Shown here piece by piece: positions 52,030 through 64,000 of a stretch of 64,000 nt of DNA. The stretch is from the NCBI RefSeq assembly GCF_040958095.1, contig NC_091209.1:8495830-8559829 (forward strand), in the 5' to 3' direction. This DNA is from Procambarus clarkii. Lineage: Eukaryota > Arthropoda > Malacostraca > Decapoda > Cambaridae. A model generated the notes under the pieces. That model was not told the origin of the DNA and did no database searches. It worked only from the letters and a program-made list of their open reading frames with translations. Position numbers and translations under genes: made by a program. The first letter of the stretch is position 1, and each line of letters begins with the position of its first letter.

Positions 52030-53470
52030 GCTGAATAATAGCAGATGATTTTTATTGGCCTATTATTTTTCCAGCCCTTGACGCTTTGGTGTGTAACCTT
52101 GTACACTCACAAGCCAAACCGTGCATTCGAACTAGGAAATATCAGGGCCGAATTGGAAGTGTCAAACATGACAACGGGCCAGGCCGGTGAAATACTGATA
52201 CTGCTACAAGCATGCATTATGTCGTGGGGAATAATTGGCAGAGCTGATGACTCCTGGAAACCGCTGGAGTTTTCTCCAGACAGAGCGATCCCAACACTGG
52301 AGATATGTGACAAGTGGGATACCACAAGGGTCCATTTTGGAGCCAACCCTTTTTGTCATATACATTAATGACAAATGAGAATATTACAGACATCAAATTT
52401 GCAGATGACACCAAGATTTATGGTAAAGTGGAAGTGAAAAATTAATTTGAGGCCCTACAAATAGTTAAAATATACGAGCTAGATAAATAAGTTGACATTG
52501 ACATAGGTTGACTAATTTGAGGCCCTACAAATAGTTAAAAAGATACAAGCTAGATGGTGTTGAGATTGCGAAAGGGATCCGAGAGTTATGATTAGTAAGA
52601 ATTTAAAACCAAAGGATCAATGCATGAATGTTCGCAATAAGGCAAATAGGACACTGGGATTTATTAATCGAAGCGTTAGTAACAAGACACCTGGTGTTGT
52701 TCTTCAGCTATATCTTGCTCTGGTTAGGCCCCCATTTAGATTATGAAGTTCAGTTTTGGTCGCCGTACTATAGAATGGATATAAATTTACTTAAATGTGT
52801 CCAGCGTAGGATGACGATTAATCCCCCAAATTAAAAATCTTTCATATGAAGAAAGATTAACAAAAGCTTAAATTGCATTCACTGGAAAGGCAAAGAGAGT
52901 TAGGGAGCCGGTCGGCCGAGCGGACAGCACGCTGGACTTGTGGTCCTGGGTTCGATCCCAGGTGCCGGCGAGAAACAATGGGCAGAGTTTCTTTCACCCT
53001 ATGCCCCTGTTACCTAGCAGTAAAATAGGTACCTGGGTGTTAGTCAGCTGTCACGGGCTGCTTCCTGGGGGTGGAGGCCTGGTCGAGGACCGGGCCGCGG
53101 GGACACTAAAAAGCCCCGAAATCATCTCAAGAAGATAGGGGTGACATGATAGAGGTTTACAAATGGATGAATGGACATAAAGGGGGATATTAATAGGGTA
53201 TTAAAAGTATCAACACAAGACAGAACATGAAACAATGGGGTATAAATTGTACAAGTTTAGATTTAAGAAAGACTTGGGTAAATACTGGTTCGGTATCAAG
53301 GTTGTTGATTTATGGAACCAATTACCGAGTAACGTGGTGGAGGTGGGGTCCCTCGATTGTTTGAAACGTGGGTTGGACGTGTATATGAGTAGGAGTGCGT
53401 GGTTATAAATAGGAGCTGCATCGTATGGACCAATAGGCCTTCTGCAGTTACCTTTGTTCTTATGTTCTTA
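52030..53470 (+). mobile_element. Degraded CR1-like LINE with a nested SINE
   Basis: A block near 52345-52430 reads VIYIND ... NITDIKFADDTKIYGKV, the RT motif C. Further along, RPPFRL..., an RTDMIEVYKWMNGH-like block after the SINE, and a 3' end with AGGCCTTCTGCAGTTACCTT are found. A 70-bp piece is duplicated in tandem (52443 and 52513). Many stops show age. The SINE at 52903-53130 splits the element. Confidence 0.65.
52903..53130 (+). mobile_element. Full-length SINE inserted in a LINE
   Basis: Near-identical to the SINE at 5005-5250, including both pol III boxes and the tail. Flanks resemble an imperfect duplication (AAGAGAGTTAGGG before, AAGAAGATAGGGG after). It is younger than the host LINE. 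Confidence 0.85.
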
Positions 53471-53684
53471 AAACATGAAGAGACCAACACCAGGCAACAA
53501 AAATCATTCCATTACTAAGTTGACTTTCATACCAGGAATGGTCAAGGACCTCAGGGCTAACCAGCCATGACAGTGCTGATCTCGTAGGCCTTTAAAATAC
53601 AGTACTGAACAATTTGGCGGATATTGCTCCAGACTACTACGGTACTATAAAAGGCAGAATTTAGCATATATATATATACAATAA

Positions 53685-53885
53685 GAGTTTAAAGCTCAAA
53701 AAGACACAATGTAGGACAGATTTACCCCACAGGGTTATAAACCCATGGAACTGCTTACCCTTCAAAGCTGTAAAGGCTAAATCCAGCTGGATAAACTCAT
53801 CCAAGGTCCCCATATTTGCAAAGCTGCCAGCTTCCTGTCACCATTGAAGCCATTAGAGGGATAGTAGCCCTCTGGTGAATATTAT
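53685..53885 (+). mobile_element. LINE 3'-end remnant
   Basis: TATACAATAAGAGTTTAAAG to GAAGCCATTAGAGGGATAGT, AGCCCTCTGGTGAAT. Relative of 55-172. Frame broken. Confidence 0.5.
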
Positions 53886-53936
53886 ATAATTTTAATAATA
53901 AAAGAAGGTAAAGAATCATAAGTAAAATATTTTAAG

Positions 53937-53942
53937 TTTATT
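53937..53942 (-). terminator. Candidate polyadenylation signal of cathepsin gene 2
   Basis: TTTATT on the plus strand is AATAAA on the minus strand, about 445 bases past the stop codon at 54387. Confidence 0.4.
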
Positions 53943-54386
53943 GATAAAGATAATATAAAAAGATAACTTTCATACACAGCTTCAGAATATTCTGAACCAT
54001 ACAAACCTGTCATTCAAACCTCTTATGTACCTTGGATGAACATAATTTTGACAAGTTCACTAAAAACAAACAAAAATGTTGTTACAATGCAATCATGTAA
54101 ATGATATCTTAATTATTAAGAAAGTTCCCAAGTTCAAATGCATTACCACATTCAGTTCACTAGTAAACCCTAAAAAGTTATTTTCAATTATGGGCATTTG
54201 TGTGAAGTATGGTCACTCGGTACAGTATATGACATACGGTAAACAATGTAAACACTGAGCATGTATTTAAAATATAAGTATAAAATGATTATGCCCTTCA
54301 TATCAATCCAATATATAAATTATATACTTAAAAAGCTAATCACAATATCTTTGGATGAGATTTAGGGCATTAATATCTCCCATGTC

Positions 54387-61373
<6,987 letters not shown>

Positions 61374-61555
61374 CTGTTGTATTTGATCTCGTTTAAAAAA
61401 GTGTACAGTATTGCACAATATACTATCAAACTTATATTTGATTATTTTTGCATAGGTACAGTATGATAATTTACAAGCATTTACCAATTATATTATAATA
61501 AAGATGAAACAAGGTTGCAGGCCCAAGTTAAAAGTGAATAAATATGACAACATTT

Positions 61556-61662
61556 ATTTATTTATTCATATACAAGATAATGGGTAGTTAAAGTGCATAT
61601 GTTGGTGGGCAAGTACAGTAATACATTCTTGCAAAGCCACTAGCATGTATAGTGTTTCAGGC
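61556..61662 (-). mobile_element. SINE 3' tail (CCCGAAACGC family), diverged
   Basis: In reverse: GGCCTGAAACACTATACATG, CTAGTGGCTTTGCAAGAATG, ending in (AAAT)n. Diverged relative of the tail at 61890-62162, same orientation, about 230 bp away. Confidence 0.5.
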
Positions 61663-61889
61663 CTACTATCCAGTGTTTTAAAACAAGATAATGCTCATTG
61701 AACAGTAATCAAAGTTGCTGCAGATATTTTAAGTGAGAACAAATGAATGATAAAGCACTGAATACAACACACATTTGCAAAGGTTTGCACAGTACAGTAT
61801 TTAAGTCTTTGTGATACAATACTAAAATATTTCATAAAGCCATTTATATGAAGAAATCTTATTTGTTTACCTTCCTTATTTTTTTTTTT

Positions 61890-62162
61890 TTATTTATTTA
61901 TTTTTTTTTTTGAGATATATACAAGAGTTGTTACATTCTTGTACAGCCACTAGTACGCGTAGCGTTTCGGGCAAGTCCCTGGAATACGATCCCCTGCCGC
62001 GAAGAATCGTTTTTTCATCCAAGTACACATTTTACTGTTGCGTTAAACAGAGGCTATAGTTAAGGATTTGCACCCAGTAAATCCTCCCCGGCCAGGATAC
62101 GAACCCATGACAAAGCGCTCGCGGAACGCCAGGCGAGTCTTACCACTACACCACGGAGACTC
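61890..62162 (-). mobile_element. Full-length tRNA-derived SINE, minus strand
   Basis: In reverse the head reads TCCGTGGTGTAGTGGTAAGA (A box) and ATGGGTTCGTATCCTGGCCG (B box). The body is GATTTACTGGGTGCAAATCC and TGTTTAACGCAACAGTAAAA. The tail is GCCCGAAACGCTACGCGTAC, TAGTGGCTGTACAAGAATGT, then an A-rich end. It is a different family from the one at 5005. Confidence 0.75.
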
Positions 62163-62688
62163 AATTATCTAGTCAATCTTAGGAATTGGTATTTACTGTA
62201 TACAGTAGTTTATTGGCAGAAACCTTAAGGATACAGAAGAAATATGATGAGAACTTCTGCAGTTAAAAGAACCTCGTGGCTGCCAGACATATTGTGTGAT
62301 GATCAACATTGTGAAATATGCAGAGCTTTGCAATTAGTCAACACACAACCATAATGAATGTACAACCAAGTTTAGAATGTTCTTCTATGACCTATAAACA
62401 GGTTAATCTAAATATTATGAATATTAGGTATAACAGATCTTTACCAAACAATACAAGGGGAAAACATTTATATCCTGTATCAATAATTTTTTATGTAGCC
62501 TAAAACCAAACTAGTTTTGGGCTAATGCTAATCTAAAAAAATGCAAAATTCAAGTAAAACCCAGACTGTTAGGGAAAGAACTGACAAGCAAGGTGGAAAG
62601 AGGGAAAAGAAGCTACATCTCAGAGGGAGTGCAATGGAGCCAGACATTTAGGGGGAGGGGGGAGCGACGACCAAGCCAGACTTTCCAG

Positions 62689-64000
62689 GGGAACCCAGGA
62701 GCCAGACCTCCCAGGGGGAAACCCAGGAGCCAGGCCTCCCAGGGGGAAACCCAGGAGCCAGACCTCCCAGGGGGAAACCCAGGAGCCAGACCTCCCAGGG
62801 GGAAACCCAGGAGCCAGACCTCCCAGGGGGAAACCCAGGAGCCAGACCTCCCAGGGGGAAACCCAGGAGCCAGACCTCCCAGGGGGAAACCCAGGAGCCA
62901 GACCTCCCAGGGGGAAACCCAGGAGCCAGGCCTCCCAGGGGGAAACCCAGGAGCCAGGCCTCCCAGGGGGAAACCCAGGAGCCAGGCCTCCCAGGGGGGA
63001 ACCCAGGAGCGAGGCCTCCCAGGGGGGAACCCAGGAGCCAGACCTCCCAGGGGGGAACCCAGGAGCCAGACCTCCCAGGGGGAAACCCAGGAGCCAGACC
63101 TCCCAGGGGGAAACCCAGGAGCCAGACCTCCCAGGGGGAACCCCAGGAGCCAGACCTCCCAGGGGGAACCCCAGGAGCCAGACCTCCCAGGGGGAACCCC
63201 AGGAGCCAGACCTCCCAGGGGGAACCCCAGGAGCCAGACCTCCCAGGGGGAACCCCAGGAGCCAGACCTCCCAGGGGGAACCCAGGAGCCAGACCTCCCA
63301 GGGGGAACCCAGGAGCCAGACCTCCCAGGGGGAACCCAGGAGCCAGACCTCCCAGGGGGAACCCAGGAGCCAGACCTCCCAGGGGGAACCCAGGAGCCAG
63401 ACCTCCCAGGGGGAACCCAGGAGCCAGACCTCCCAGGGGGAACCCAGGAGCCAGACCTCCCAGGGGGAACCCAGGAGCCAGACCTCCCAGGGGGAACCCA
63501 GGAGCCAGACCTCCCAGGGGGAACCCAGGAGCCAGACCTCCCAGGGGGAACCCAGGAGCCAGACCTCCCAGGGGGAACCAAGGAGCCAGACCTCCCAGGG
63601 GGAACCAAGGAGCCTGACCTCCAAGGGGATACCAAGGAGCCAGACCTCCAAGGGGATACCAAGGAGCCAGACCTCCCAGGGGATACCAAGGAGCCAGACC
63701 TCCCAGGGGGAACCAAGGAGCCAGACCTCCCAGGGGGAACCAAGGAGCCAGACCTCCCAGGGGGAACCAAGGAGCCAGACCTCCCAGGGGGAACCAAGGA
63801 GCCAGACCTCCCAGGGGGAACCAAGGAGCCAGACCTCCCAGGGGGAACCAAGGAGCCAGACCTCCCAGGGGGAACCAAGGAGCCAGACCTCCCAGGGGGA
63901 ACCAAGGAGCCAGACCTCCCAGGGGGAACCAAGGAGCCAGACCTCCCAGGGGGAACCAAGGAGCCAGACCTCCCAGGGGGAACCAAGGAGCCAGACCTCC
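62689..64000 (+). repeat. 27/28-bp minisatellite, at least 48 copies, runs off the window
   Basis: The unit is CCAGGAGCCAGACCTCCCAG plus GGGGAAC. Three homogenised blocks are visible: 28-bp units ending GGAAAC (to about 63130), 27-bp units with AACCCAGGAGC (to about 63570), then 27-bp units with AACCAAGGAGC to the end. A minus ORF of 457 codons (PPGRSGSL/W repeats) follows the 27-bp period and breaks phase in the 28-bp block; it is not credible as a gene. Confidence 0.93.

Noticed and set aside
62080-62162. Functional tRNA gene on the minus strand
   Set aside because: The same reasoning: a tRNA-like head joined to a dispersed SINE body and tail.
62613-63986. 457-codon collagen-like PPGRSGS protein on the minus strand
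   Set aside because: The 28-bp part of the array changes reading frame, and the ORF runs off the window; it lacks Gly-X-Y periodicity and any signal peptide.

Overview
The window looks like nuclear DNA from a decapod crustacean, most like a crayfish or lobster. The evidence is intron-containing genes, two cathepsin L genes of arthropod type, an arthropod-type SET/MYND gene, (TTAGG)n-type motifs, and tRNA-derived SINEs whose tail (GAGGCCTGGTCGAGGACC...) I associate with decapod genomes. The species is not determinable from the sequence alone. Less than about 8% of the window is host coding sequence. The rest is introns and intergenic DNA filled with non-LTR retrotransposons, SINEs, MITEs, microsatellites and at least 14 minisatellites.

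Three host genes can be supported. (1) A SmydA-8-like SET/MYND gene on the minus strand: one large exon (22600-21122) and two small exons (15549-15417 and 9500-9382). All join in phase to give 576 visible residues; the terminal exon is not found. (2) A cathepsin L gene on the plus strand: TATA box near 36801, a short noncoding exon, and six coding exons from 39147 to 46045 encoding 336 aa. (3) A second cathepsin L gene on the minus strand: six coding exons from 61373 to 54387 encoding 341 aa. The two cathepsin genes point tail to tail and have the same intron positions and phases, so they are an inverted duplicate pair. The first carries an unusual Glu-Glu in place of Gly-Gln just before the catalytic-cysteine motif.

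Layout: 1-9.4 kb, retroposon tails, short tandem repeats, and a Jockey-type LINE with an intact RT ORF (6394-8511). 9.4-22.6 kb, the SMYD gene, whose introns hold a CA microsatellite, 41-, 25- and ~30-bp minisatellites and a 5'-truncated CR1-like LINE (minus). 23-36 kb, mostly repeats: an AAT microsatellite, a TTAA-flanked MITE with ~200-bp inverted termini, and 12-, 46-, 22-, 40- and 31-bp minisatellites; an orphan TATA/Inr pair lies at 25758. 36.8-46.8 kb, cathepsin L gene 1, whose introns carry long (AT)n tracts, a perfect 147-bp palindrome and six copies of a foldback MITE with TTAGG/CCTAA tracts. 46.8-54 kb, the intergenic core, with a nearly complete CR1-like LINE (ORF1 frameshifted, ORF2 intact 971 aa) and older LINE debris holding a nested SINE. 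54-62 kb, cathepsin L gene 2 with LINE fragments in its introns. 62.7-64 kb, a 27/28-bp minisatellite running off the end.

The genes do not form an operon-like system. The cathepsins are predicted lysosomal or secreted cysteine proteases, and the SMYD protein a putative lysine methyltransferase. The most unusual content is the repeat biology: telomere-motif MITEs in AT tracts, a LINE and a SINE sharing one 3' tail, palindrome-bearing satellites, and minisatellites that seem to start inside retroposon fragments.
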